This document shows, piece after piece, positions 11,130 to 22,563 of a DNA stretch of 64,000 nt. Source of the DNA: Saccopteryx bilineata (lineage: Eukaryota > Chordata > Mammalia > Chiroptera > Emballonuridae); contig NC_089493.1 of NCBI RefSeq assembly GCF_036850765.1, forward strand, positions 127,292,239-127,356,238. The letters are read 5' to 3'. Numbering within the stretch: the stretch's first letter is position 1; every line of letters starts with the position of its first letter. Position numbers and translations under genes: made by a program. The notes under the pieces are model-generated. The model worked only from the letters and a program-made list of their open reading frames with translations, was not told where the DNA came from and made no database searches.

Positions 11130-11760
11130 AACAATCTCATATATATAGAAGATCCTAACCCTCAAAAAACTATTAGGACCAATAAATGAGTTATTACAAG
11201 ATATAAGATCAATATTTAAAAATCAATTCTATTTCTATACAACCATAAAGAATCAGAAAATAAAACTTAAAAAACAACTCTATTAATAACATCAGTATAA
11301 AAGAAGTAAACTTAATAAAAAGTATAAAATTTCTAAACTGTAAACTCTGTTAAAATATATAAAATTTTAATCTAAATAAAAAATGCCATCCATAGTCATG
11401 GATTAGAAAACTTAATGTTAAGATGACAATGCTTCCCACAATGATCTACAGATCCATGCAATCTCTATTAAAATTCCAGCTATATTTTGCAGAAAAATTC
11501 TATAGTTAATATACATATACATGAGACGTAGAATAGCCAAAACGACATCAAAAAAGAGAAGCATAGTGGGGAGGACTCACACTCCCTAAATTCAAGTTAT
11601 TACAAAGAAACAGCAACTAAGACAATATGGTACCAGCATAATGATGAATATATCAATGGAAAAAAACTGAGAGTACAGAAATAAACCTTTACATTTATGA
11701 TCAACTGAATTTTGACAAAAGTGCTAAGACAATTCAAAGGAAAGGAATTTCATTTAATTT
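11130..11760 (+). mobile_element. L1 ORF2 relic, sense
   Basis: Reads on the plus strand as degraded L1 ORF2: the AATGATCTACAGATCCATGC and CAATATGGTACCAGCATAA landmarks are both present, as in the copy at 5480-7163. No open frame remains. Confidence 0.7.
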
Positions 11761-11917
11761 CACTTATTCAGTTTCTAAGACACTGACACCAATTTCCCTA
11801 TGACAATTATCATTTTCAATCTTCTATATCCATCCTTTTCTTCTGCCTACTGAAACAATCACCTCAGGCCTTTCCTCAATATTGGTAATATTCAATTTTT
11901 AGCTCTTTTCCTTACTT

Positions 11918-12019
11918 AAATTTTTTTTAATTATTGATTTTAGGGAGACAGAGAAAGGAGGGGGGAAGGGAGAGAGGGAGGGAGGGAAAGGAGGGGGGAG
12001 AGGGGGAGAGGGGGAGAGG

Positions 12020-12079
<60 letters not shown>

Positions 12080-12212
12080 GGCATTCATTTGTTGTTTCAT
12101 TTAGGTGTGCATTCACTAGTCACTTACCTATGTGCCCTGACTAGGGATTGAACCTGCAAACTTGTTGCTTGGGAAGGACACTCTAACGAACTGACCAACA
12201 GCAAGGGCCTTT
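11918..12212 (-). mobile_element. SINE-D with long GA microsatellite
   Basis: Antisense SINE whose CT tract has expanded into a GA/GGGGA array (11941-12079). The head complement includes ATGTGCCCTGACTAGGGATT. It gives a spurious Ser/Leu/Pro-rich ORF on the minus strand. Confidence 0.75.
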
Positions 12213-12880
12213 TTCCTCTATTTCTTGAGCTCATACAGATGTTGCTTTATACCTCTGCTTGTTTTAGTAGTTCAATATCTATTTTCAAAACCATATTATT
12301 TTATATTTTCAAATGTGTGCTATTGCTTTATTGGCTTCATGTTCTTAAATTCTTCTATACTGTAAAATGCTCATAGGGAAACTCTGCTCTTTCTTGGGTA
12401 TATCTTCCCTGAAAAAAAAAAACACGATATGGTGTTTCTTTATACATATTATGATTTCCTTATTAAACAGCTTTTTTCTCCACAAAATATTTTCATATGT
12501 TGTTGATAAAGATTGTTCAGATTACTCTATTTATGGCTATAGTTCATCTTTGCCTAGTATATCTTTGTCCATCCATTTCATCATTTTAAGAATCTTATTA
12601 AACTTTTTGAAAAGTCCATTTTGAGATTTTAAATGGTGACATTAATCTGATACTAATTTTAAATAGTAGCGTTTGTATTTTTTTCCTATTTCCCATTTTA
12701 TCCTTTAAACTTTTTCACCTTCTTAGTTTTCATTTTATAAAGGTTTCTTGTAAGACTTTAAAAAAAGATTTTATATTTAGATTATTTGGTTGTCCATAAG
12801 GTAAACATTCATGTGTATTTAACCACTATCTAAAACTGAAACTTAATGGACCACATAAAAAATGTGCTTACAGTTATTAA
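12213..12880. other. Intron, T-rich, nothing firm
   Basis: T-rich sequence that may be eroded antisense L1, but no landmark was found. Confidence 0.35.
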
Positions 12881-13169
12881 AAAATGAGAAACTGCTTTAC
12901 AAAATAATTTTAGTTTTACACCGCCAGTGGAGTATGTAACTGTTCCAGTGCTCCACATCCTCATCATCAGTTTTGTCAATTTCTTACATTTTAGTCATGA
13001 TACAGGGTGTTGATGTGATCTCATTGTGACTACAAGTTGCATTTCCCTAATGACTAACGAAGCTGATAATCTTTTATGAGTCTTTGGACTCTTCACATAT
13101 CTCCTTTTTGGATATGTATACTCAAATCTTTGACCATTTTTAACTTATTTTTGTCTTACTACTGCAAGA

Positions 13170-13536
13170 TTTTTTTAAAATGCATTATTATTTTTATTTT
13201 TTTTTTATTTTTTTATTTACAGAGACAGAGAGAGAATCAGAGAGAGGGATAGACAGGGACAGACAGACAGGAACAGAGAGATGAGAAGCCATCAATCATC
13301 AGTTTTTCATTGTGGCACTTTAGTTGTTCATTGATAGCTTTCTCTTATGTGCCTTGACCGTGGGCCTTCAGCAGACCAAGTAATCCCTTGCTCAAGCCAG
13401 CGACCTTGGGTTCAAGCTGGTGAGCCTTGCTCAAACCAGATGGGCCCACACTCAAGCTGACAACCTCAGGGTCTCGAACCTGGGTCCTCTGCATTCCAGT
13501 CCAACGCTCTATCCACTGTGCCACCACCTGGTCAGG
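13170..13536 (-). mobile_element. SINE-B, antisense
   Basis: Full-length copy with target duplication ACTACTGCAAGATTTT on both sides. Confidence 0.92.
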
Positions 13537-14339
13537 CACTACTGCAAGATTTTAAAAATAATTCTGTTTTCAAATTCATTATCAGTTTTTAGTATTATAA
13601 ATTATTGCAAATAGTTTCCTAGCTGTGATATGCTTTCTGTTTTCTTAACAATATCATTTTAAAAGCAAAAAGCTTTCAATTTTAGTGAACTCCAATTTAC
13701 TACATTTTTCCTTCATGCTCTTATGACCCAACTAAAAAATCTTTGCCTGTCCCAAGATTGCAAGGATTTTCTCTCAGGTTTTTGTTCTACAAATTTAATA
13801 GCTCTTCACAAGGAGCTGCATGGACAATTTTGAGTTTTTATGTATAATATAGAAGTCAAAGTTCTCTTGTAATATATGAATACCCAGTTGTGCCAGTGCC
13901 ATCTGTTTAAAGCACTATATGCTTTACCCCACTCAGTTATCTCAGCACCTTTGTGGAAAATCAATTGATGGCAATACATACAAACCTACTCCTAGACTCT
14001 TTACTTGATTTTATTGATCTTCTGATCCTACCAATGTCATTATTTTAGTCTTAAAATCATATAATAAGTTCTCCAACTTTTGGTCATTTTTGCTATTCTA
14101 TATTTCTATGTAAACTTTAGTTATAAGGTTGTGAATTTCTACCAAAAAAAATCTGCTCTGCTATTCATTGGGATTATACATTCAATCTACAGATCCATTT
14201 GGGTGAGAAATGACATCTCAGAAAAACAAAAACATTACCTATCTTCATTTATTGAATATTTAGTTATTCTTTATTTTCTCTCTGATGTACACCAGTCTAA
14301 CACATATTTCATTAAATTTATCCCTAAGTATTTCATGTT

Positions 14340-14640
14340 TTGGTATGCTATATTACTGTTCACTGTACACTACATTGCTCTAAAACCTAGCACTTTAAAA
14401 CAACAAAGAATTATCGTATCAGAATTTATAGAGGAACAGGTTTCAGGAGCTACTTGGGCTGGTGGTTCTGATAAAAATCTGTCATGAGGTTGTATTTAAG
14501 CTGTCGGGCAAGGCTGCAATGATCTTAAGACTGGAATAGGACTGAAGGATCCACTTCTAAGATCACTCACGTAATTGGTGGCAAGCCTCAATGCCTGCCT
14601 ACTAGAGGCTTCTTCAGAGGGATTTTTTAAAATGGCTATT
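14340..14640. repeat. Old interspersed repeat, family not named
   Basis: The run around GGCAAGGCTGCAATGATCTT and GGATCCACTTCTAAGATCAC reads like a widely shared ancient mammalian repeat, but I cannot name the family with confidence. Confidence 0.35.
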
Positions 14641-14715
14641 TGTTTTTCTTAAGATAAAGTGAGATCTAGGAAGAAATGACCTAAGATGAAAACTAGTCTT
14701 TTATAACTTTATTTC

Positions 14716-14971
14716 AGAAGTGACATACTATCACTTCTGCTATATGCTGTATAGACCAACACTAGTAAAATGGGTAAGATTATACAGGGTTGTGAATACC
14801 AGACAATGGGGATAACTGGGATATATCATGGAGGTAGGCTGAAGAAGTGACATACTATCAATAACGCTATGGCCTATAGGTCATACAGACCAACACTAGT
14901 AAAATGTGGGAGATTACACAAGGTTGTGAATACCAAAAGGTAGGGATGACTAGAGTATATCTAGGAGACTA
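14716..14971 (+). repeat. Local direct duplication of about 125 bp
   Basis: 14716-14840 and 14846-14971 are diverged direct copies. Both contain GTGACATACTATCA, AGACCAACACTAGTAAAATG and GGTTGTGAATACCA in the same order. The divergence shows an old event. Confidence 0.8.
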
Positions 14972-15110
14972 GCTGCCATAGATGTATAAATGGAATTTAT
15001 AAATTTCACTTTCCAAGTACTTGTGGCTAGTATATTACAATTTAATTTCATGTACTTACCTGGTATCCTATGAGATTGTTAAATTCACTTTCAAGATCAC
15101 AGAGCACTTT

Positions 15111-15299
15111 TTAAAAGATTTTAGTTATTGATTTGAGAGAAAGAGAGAAGTGGTGGAAAAGAACGGGAAGCATCAACTCCTAGTAGTTGATTCTTGTATG
15201 CGCCCTATGTGCCTTGACTGGGCAAGCCTGGGGTTCCAAAATAGTGACCTCAGCATTCCAGGTCGATGCTTTTATCCACTGCACCACCACAGGTCAGTC
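15111..15299 (-). mobile_element. SINE-C, antisense
   Basis: Ends in the head complement CACCACCACAGGTCAG. GA-rich tract and T-rich start as expected. Confidence 0.85.
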
Positions 15300-15667
15300 A
15301 TGATCAAAGTGCATTTTTTAAACTTCTTAGCACTTTCTATGTAGATGATCATCCTGTCCACATCTTCCTTTTCAATCTATGTACTTTTTATTTCTTTTTG
15401 TTGCTTTATTACACTATGATCTTTAGTAGAATATAAAATTGAGTGGCAAGAGCAGACATCTTTACCTTGTTCTCAATATAAGAGAAGTTTTCAGTTTTTC
15501 ACCATTAGGTATGAAATCTGCTGCAGGATTTTCATGTGTGGTCTTTATAAAGCTGAAAAAGTTGCCTTCTATTCCTAGGCTGCTATAAGTTTTAAATAGG
15601 GATGGGTATAGAATTTTGACACTCTTTTTATCCATCTAAAGATATAATCATGTTTGTTTCCTTTTAT

Positions 15668-15760
15668 AGATGGTTAATATGGCAAGTTATATTTATTATT
15701 ATCAAATCAACTGGTTAATATGGCAAGTTATATTGATTTTTTTTATTATCAAATCAACTA
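15668..15760 (+). repeat. 46-bp tandem duplication in L1 relic
   Basis: GGTTAATATGGCAAGTTATA and ATTATCAAATCAACT each occur twice in tandem, with a small length difference in the T-run. Confidence 0.8.
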
Positions 15761-16920
15761 TTCATTCCTGGAATAAATTCCAGTTAATCTTCATGCACTA
15801 ATTGTTTAATTTAGTTCCTATAATGATTTTTGATATTTGAGTAACAATACTGGCCTAATGATATGAGTATATAGTGTTTCTTACTACTCTAGTTTCTGAA
15901 AGAGTTCAGAATTGATATTAGTCCTTTCTTAAATGTTTCTTAAATAGAACTCACTATTAAAGCTATCAGGGTCTGAACTCTTGTGCTTTTGTGTGAAGAC
16001 ATTAGTTATGAATCCAATATTGTTAATAGATATAGGACTAATCAAATTTTCTATTTTTCCTTGGGACCTGTTAGATGTCTTGTTAACATTGGATGAATTT
16101 GTCCTTTCTTCTAGGTTGAATTACTGCAACAAATGTTTGTAATTCCTCCTCAATCTTTTGATGTCTGTACTATATGCAACTGTGTCTATTCTTTCATTCC
16201 AGGTAACAGTATTTGCTCTTTGCTCATGTTTCTTGATCAGAATGGCAAGAACTGCATTGCCTATTTAGCAATCACTAAGCATATGTGGCCATTCAAATTT
16301 AAACTGATTAAAGCTACAGTTTTAAATTTTTCAAAACATTTTAGGTGCTTGACAGCCACATGGGGGTGAATGGGTACAGTCTGAACAGCAGAGTTGGAGA
16401 ACATTTCCACTTTCACAGAAAGTGCTACTGGACAGTGCTGGGCTTGAACTTTATCAATTTCATGGCTCTTTTAGAAAAACCAGCATTTGGTTTCCACTGC
16501 TGGTCTGCTCTCTATTCACTGATTTTAGCTCTTACTTTATTATTTACTTCATTCTACTTGTTTTAGGTCTAATATGCTCTTTTTTGATATAGCTTCATAA
16601 GATGAAAGCTCATTAGAGCATTGATTTTTTTACCTTCATTTTCTAATATAGATTTAAAGGTATCAATTTTTTCTAAGCACTTCTTTCGCTGCATTATACA
16701 AGATGTAATTTTTTTTTTAAAAAAAGGTGTAATATGTTGTCTCCATTATCATTAAGATCAAAACATTTTCATGTTTCCCTTATGAATTTTTCTTTAACTC
16801 ATGAGCTATTTATACATGTTGTTTATTTTTCATCTTCTCAGATGGCTTTGTGTTATCTGTCCATTTGGAGCAGACAACATATTTTAAATTTCAATCATTT
16901 GTATGACTGTATTATATGAA

Positions 16921-17590
16921 AGCATCAGGCCAGAGGAATTTAACGCAGCCACTGTCAGCAAGATGGGAGTGGTCAGAAGCATCAAGTTCATAGCCCTTTT
17001 CTGACAACTGCTGATCCTTCATCTTTTTCATGAACATCACTACCTCCAATGTCCCAAGTCTAGACTGAATATTAAAAGTATGTGTTCAAACTGAAATGAG
17101 GTTCTTATTCTACTCTTTCTCTTCCTGTCATCTTATGCCTTCTCCTTTCCAGGGCTCCTGGCCTTTGCAGAAGTGGGGCTGCAGCTCATACTCCCAAGAA
17201 CCCCAATTTCTCCCTACTCCTCTAATTTCCTTCCTGCCAAATCTCAGAGAATAGTCACTGCAGAGAGAAGATGGAGTATCAGAAATGAAAAGGAAGAGCC
17301 ACAATACGTTTTATGTCTTAATCTCAAAGGTGACACATTGTCACCTGCCACATTCCATTTGTTAGAAGTGGAATACAGCACAAACCTTTTCAAGGGAGGA
17401 GTATCAAAGAATTTGTAGACACATTTTAAACCACTAGAACAATGTAATAATTTTTAAAGCAATCAAGAGAAGAAAGGAAAATATGTATAGTCATTTGTTT
17501 TTACACATATTTATTATTTCTGGTTTCTTTATTCCTTCCAATAATTCATGGATCTGCAAACTAGAGAGTCCGTGGGACAAATCAAACCTA
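16921..17590. other. Intron, unique-looking
   Basis: Contains an 81-codon open stretch at 17173-17418 on the plus strand with no recognisable domain and no splice context. I treat it as chance. Confidence 0.4.
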
Positions 17591-17601
17591 CTACCTATTT
17601 T

Positions 17602-17917
17602 TTTTTTTTTTTTACAGAGGCAGAGATAGACAGGGACAGACAGACAGGAACGGAGAGAGATGAGAAGCTTCAATCATCAGTTTCTCGTTGCGCCTTCTTA
17701 GTTGTTCATTGATTGCTTTCTCACATGTGCCTTGACCGTGGGCCTTCAGCAGACCGAGTAACCCCCTGCTGGAGCCAGCGACCTTGGGTCCAAGCTGGTG
17801 AGCTCTTTGCTCAAGCCAGATGAGCCCGCGGTCAAGCTGGTGACCTCGGGGTCTCGAACCTGGGTCCTTTCGCATCCCAGTCCGACGCTCTATCCACTGC
17901 GCCACCACCTGGTCAGG
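17602..17917 (-). mobile_element. SINE-B, antisense
   Basis: Young-looking copy with target duplication CCTACTACCTATTTTT on both sides. Confidence 0.93.
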
Positions 17918-17929
17918 CCTACTACCTAT

Positions 17930-19440
17930 TTTTGAATAGCCTGCAAACTAAGAATATTTTTTATATTCTTAAATGGTTGAGGAAATCAATGAAAGAATAT
18001 TTTTGTGATATATGAAAATTATGATAAATTTTACCATGCATAATAATGTTTCATTAAAACACAGAAATGCCTACTTATATTTATATATTGTCTATGGCTG
18101 CTTTCACAGTAAAACTGAGTTGTTTCAATAGAGACCGCATGACCTACAAAGCCTAAAATGTTTACTATCTGGTCCTTTGCAGAAAAAGTTTACCAACCTC
18201 TACTATATATACAACTTATCATCTGGTGTTGTCATTTCCCTTTAGTTTAAAGAATTTCCATGACCATTTCTTGTATAATATATATTATGGTCACAAACTG
18301 TCTTAGACTCTGTTTATCTAAAAACATCTTTATTTCAGTTTCATTTTTGAAGGATACTTTTGCTGTTGATTGAACATTGTGGATAATAATTTGCAGCAAC
18401 ACTAGATTCTGTTATGTTCTTCTGACGACTGTTGATATTTCTCCTAAAAGACAGTTAATTTATCTGGTCCAAAACTACAAATACAGAAATTCTGCCTGAA
18501 GGTTGTTTTGGTTGGGGGGGTTTTACTCGTTTTTGTTTTAACTATGATACTTGGTTATCTTTCAGCCTCAACAACTTTCAATAATAAGTCAGGTTAATCA
18601 TATCATTATTCCCCTGTATTTAATGTGTCGTATTTTCTCTTAGCTGTTTTCTCTTTGTCTTTTGCATTTAGCAATTTGCCTATAATGTGCCTAGTTGTGG
18701 TTTTATTTTGTATTTATTCTATTTAAAGGCCACTGATCTTCTTGGATCTCTAAGCTAGTTTTGTTTTTTGTTTTTAACCAAAAATGAAGTTTTCAGTCAT
18801 TATTTCTTCAAATAGTTTTCTGCCTCTGTCTCTGTCCTCTACTTACGGGATTCCATCTAAGGCAGTAAGAATTCATCTTTCCTCACACAGGAGTCATGCA
18901 TAGATACAAAAAGCCCTCAGTCAGAAAAGCAGAAAAACTAGCAAATCTCACCTACTTCAGTTAAATCTTTCAAAGGTTATCTCCTATTTGGTTTGCAATG
19001 CTTTTCTGACAGGGCTCCTACAGTCTTTCTTCCCTGCCTACTCACAGCAGTCAGTCAGGGATGGTTGGCAATATTCACACTCTGGGTTTGCCAAAGAGAG
19101 CCCTTTGGCAGCTCTCAGTTCCAGGGTTTTCCTCTCAAATTCCCAAAGTCTTCAACTTTGTCCGCTGATACCTCAAGCCAGTAAGGTTATGGTTTCTGTC
19201 TCGGGAGCTATGAAAGTTGGGAGTACTTTGTATAAAAAGCCACATAATCACAATTTTTATCCACTACTTTACTTAAAGAATGACCCTCTTCTGGTTTTAG
19301 CTTCCTTTTGGTCTTTTGGGTCTTTTTCCCAGTGCTTTCAAGTAATTATTGCTAAATTTTCTCCAGGTTTTAGTATTGTTATCTGAGGAAGGGCTCACTC
19401 ACCTCACCAATCTACCATTGCCTAGAGCTGGTAGTACTCT
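17930..19440 (-). mobile_element. Probable old L1-derived DNA
   Basis: 18320-18480 and 18600-19440 resemble antisense old L1 5' sequence (TTTTGAAGGATACTTTTGCT and similar). The assignment is weak and borders are uncertain. Confidence 0.4.
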
Positions 19441-19859
19441 GACTTTTAAAAAAAAACCTCTCAAACATGAATTTATAATTTAATATATTGTAAAATTTTA
19501 ATTATTGGTAGTACTATAATGAAAAATGTAATAAGCTATCTAAAATAATGAAAAAGCTGCAACTTACACAAATGTAGAAATAAATTACAGATAAATATAC
19601 AATTTCCTCATTCAGCCTATGCTGAAATTAGTGCCTTCCTATTCTGAACCTGTTTATATGAAACTTCAATGCAATCAAGTCTGGGGTTGTCAAACTGAGA
19701 TACATGAAAATCAATAAAGCAAATAAACCACTGGCAACTATTTAAAAGTTAAAAAGTTAAGTTCCCCAAAGATATATGTAGGGGTCCTCGGGTCTTGACA
19801 TATGATGTTTCAAGTTTACGACGCTCACTCCCATAAAAACTTTTTAAAAATGAGACGTG

Positions 19860-20040
19860 AGCCTGACCTGTGGTGGCGCAGGGGATAAAGCGTAAACCTG
19901 GAAATGCTGAGGTTGCCGGTTCAAAACCCTGGGCTTGCCTGGTCAAGACACATGTGGGAGTTGATGCTTCCTGCTCCACCCCCCTTCTCTCTCTCTCTCT
20001 CTCTCTCTTCCCTCTCTATAATGAATAAAATCTTTTAAAA
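19860..20040 (+). mobile_element. SINE-C inside Tigger-like element
   Basis: Sense copy, flanked by AAAATGAGACGTG-like and AAAATGAAATGTG sequence. Confidence 0.88.
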
Positions 20041-20258
20041 AAATGAAATGTGTTTCAGCTTACGCCATTAGTGTTGTACTTAGGGACCACGTGGGCGAAC
20101 TAGTTTCAGACTAGCCTGGAACAATTCTTTAAGAAGGTAGAGAGGCGTGCAACAGATCCTGTCCCCTCTACAGCAGCTGCTTCTCAAGATGAAACACCTG
20201 GTACATTCTACCTGATACAGGTAGAATCATCTCCAGTGTCTCCTGCATGTTCCTTAGC

Positions 20259-20451
20259 CAGTGGTCGGCAAACTGCGGCTCGCAAGCCCCTTGAGTGTGG
20301 CTCTTCTCAAAATACCACGTGTGGGTACTACCTCGATAAGGAATGAACCTACCTATATAGTTTAAGTTTAAAAAATTTGGCTCTCAAAAGAAATTTCAAT
20401 TGTTGTACTTTGATATTTGGCTCTGTTGACTAATGAGTTTGACAACCACTG
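20259..20451. mobile_element. Short hAT element (CAGTGGTCGGCAAAC family)
   Basis: 193 bp from CAGTGGTCGGCAAACTGC to a GACAACCACTG end, with CCTTAGC before and CCTTAGGC after (an 8-bp duplication with a one-base loss). A second member lies at 58207-58404 in reverse orientation. Confidence 0.8.
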
Positions 20452-20952
20452 CCTTAGGCAATCTTGATTCGCCTGACCCAGTATCTCCAGCACCTTCTGC
20501 AGGTTCTCCTGCCTCTCTAGCTTCCTCCTCCCAATAGGTCACTCTCTCCTGCCTTGCAATGCCACTTCCAGTGTGCAAGCCAACCACAGGAATAAAGGTA
20601 AGGGATTTTTCTACACTCATTTATTGTTACTACAGTACAGTATACTTATGTCCTTTTCCTTTTTCTGTGGCTTAGTTGTTTTTATGTTCTAAATTATGAT
20701 TTTACAACTGTATTAAAATAGGTAAGTGACTTAGGCTACAGTGTGTTTCGTCTTACAGCAATATTCGGGTTATGTCACTATTGTAGGAAAAGAACTATGT
20801 TGTAACCTGAGGAACCCCTATAGACTGTTTTAAACAATGTCCCATGGATTAAAAGATTTAAAAAAGAAAGCTAGATAAATGTAATAAGGACTTATATACC
20901 TCTAGAAATAACAGGAATAATTAAGAGTAAGATTTAAGAATGTCTTTTTTTT

Positions 20953-21318
20953 TTTTGGTATTTTTTGGAAGCTGCAAACGGAGAGGCAGTCAGACAGACC
21001 CCCGCATGCGCCCGACCGGGATTCATCCGGCATGCCCACCAGGGGGCAATGCTCTGCCCATCTGGGGCATTGCTCTGTTGCAACCAGAGCCATTCTAGCG
21101 CCTGAGGCAGAGGCCACAGAGCCATCCTCAGTGCCGGGCCAACTTTCACTCCAATGGAGCCTTGGCTGCGGGAGGGGAAGAGAGAGACAGAGAGGAAGGA
21201 GAGGAGGAGGGGTGGAGAAACAGATGGGCGCTTCTCCTGTGTGCCCTGGCCAGGAATCGAACCCGGGACTCCTGCACACCAGGCCGATGCTCTACCACTG
21301 AGCCAACCAGCCAGGGCC
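20953..21318 (-). mobile_element. SINE-A, antisense
   Basis: Full-length copy with target duplication AAGAATGTCTTTTTTT on both sides. Confidence 0.93.
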
Positions 21319-21335
21319 AAGAATGTCTTTTTTTA

Positions 21336-22443
21336 ATGGAATACTTACCTTTGTTCTTCCTGAAATGAAAATGTGTTTTAAATATTATTTTTTAAAATGC
21401 ATTTCATATTCTTATACCAAAACAGCAAATCTAAGAACTAAAGAAAACACCCATAACATTTGCTTTTAGGAATTCCATTCATTGAAATTGGACACTAAAA
21501 TTTAATGGAATTTCAATCACAAAACTGTGAAATTCTGTAGCAAATATCTGTAGTGAATGATAAAAAGCTCAGAATAGACTATGTAAGTAATTTAGATTCA
21601 TTATTTGCAAATTTCTGAGCAAGGCTTCATGTATTCTGTATTCAATTTATTCTCACTGAATCAATAGCCAAATAGCTATTATCCAACAACAAGCAAAAGA
21701 ACCCATTTTCATGCAGAATGAGTACAACAAATGGAGGAAATGGAGACCAAGGGCATCTTTTTATACCTATTTTATTTTTAAAAGGAACGCCCACTATGAT
21801 TCTGTCATTCTTCCTTTAACCAAAACATTAATGTGGTAGCTTTGCTTTAAATCAGACATAGGAAAGTCTGATGGGATTGCCATCAAACTAATCGATCAAT
21901 GCTGACATTGAAATTCAAGAATAAGCAAGCATAAAAATCAGCTAGAATTAGAGAGGAGCAGAGGAAACTTCTGGCAGTGTTGGATATATTAATCCAACAC
22001 TGGACTATAACTATAACCTCACAGGTGCATATATATGTAAAACCTTAGCAAACTCTATGCTTTTGTATGCAGTTTATTAATTTCAATAAAGCTTTTAAAA
22101 AAAGTCAGCAGGAAAGAAAATCACTATTCATTTTTACCCATCACTCTGCTACTTGAAAGCCAAAAATGAAAACTAGTTCAGAGTCTGTAATCAAGTGTAA
22201 TAAACAACTCAAGAATCACAGGCAAATAAATAGTCATTCAAGTTAAAGGAACAGGTATATATCAACTTTTTAAGAGAAAAAATGAAAGTGTCAATGAAAA
22301 TATTCTGAGACCAACTGGTCAAAGAAGTCTGGAGTTTAAACTTGACTACATAATTTATGTCCCGCCTAGTATAGAATGCTCCTGGTTTCCATTTCCAAAT
22401 GTGTATGTGATGACATAGAGTTTATCAGGATTTGCAGCCTTAC
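21336..22443. other. Intron 3' of exon g, unique-looking
   Basis: No repeat or additional exon recognised in about 1.1 kb. Confidence 0.45.
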
Positions 22444-22563
22444 TGTACTTCTCTTCCTTGCACCTCTGCAGAATCTCTAAGCTCCTTTGGTGGACTGGGT
22501 GTTGGAGAAAGCTAAAACTATCCATACTTTTCAAAATTGCACATGGCGCTGTATCATCATGTC
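22444..22563 (-). CDS. MYO9A: MYO9A exon g (approach to loop 2)
   Basis: 120 nt: 2 nt + 39 codons + 1 nt. It reads HDDTAPCAILKSMDSFSFLQ, then HPVHQRSLEILQRCKEEKY. The first 2 nt complete the glycine codon begun in the 38043-38238 exon, and the last nt starts a serine codon finished by the next exon. The acceptor is TAAG, weaker than its neighbours because A precedes AG. The donor is GTAAGG. This segment leads toward the class-IX-specific long loop 2. It is flanked by the two largest introns seen here (15.5 and 12.2 kb). Confidence 0.94.

Larger units (their letters stand above)
12890..16920 (-). mobile_element. Antisense L1 relics, fragmented
   Basis: 12890-13160 has the antisense L1 text GATCTCATTGTGACTACAAG; 13550-14090 and 15350-16060 continue in the same style (TTCATTCCTGGAATAAATTC, then CTATCAGGGTCTGAAC). 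Interrupted by SINEs at 13170 and 15111 and by unassigned DNA at 14340-15100. Borders are approximate. Confidence 0.6.
19781..20818. mobile_element. Tigger-like DNA element with two nested insertions
   Basis: The ends are inverted: left GGGGTCCTCGGGTCTTGACA, right the complement of GGGGTTCCTCAGGTTACAAC, each next to a TA duplication (19779-19780, 20819-20820). About 1 kb including a SINE-C and an hAT element. No transposase frame is left. Confidence 0.7.

Noticed and set aside
11899..12084. Ser/Leu/Pro-rich ORF
   Set aside because: It is a translation of a GA/GGGGA microsatellite within a SINE. The same applies to 28293-28493 and 51564-51920.
17173..17418. 81-codon plus-strand ORF in unique intron
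   Set aside because: No recognisable domain, no splice or promoter context and no second member in the window. Length is within chance for this composition.
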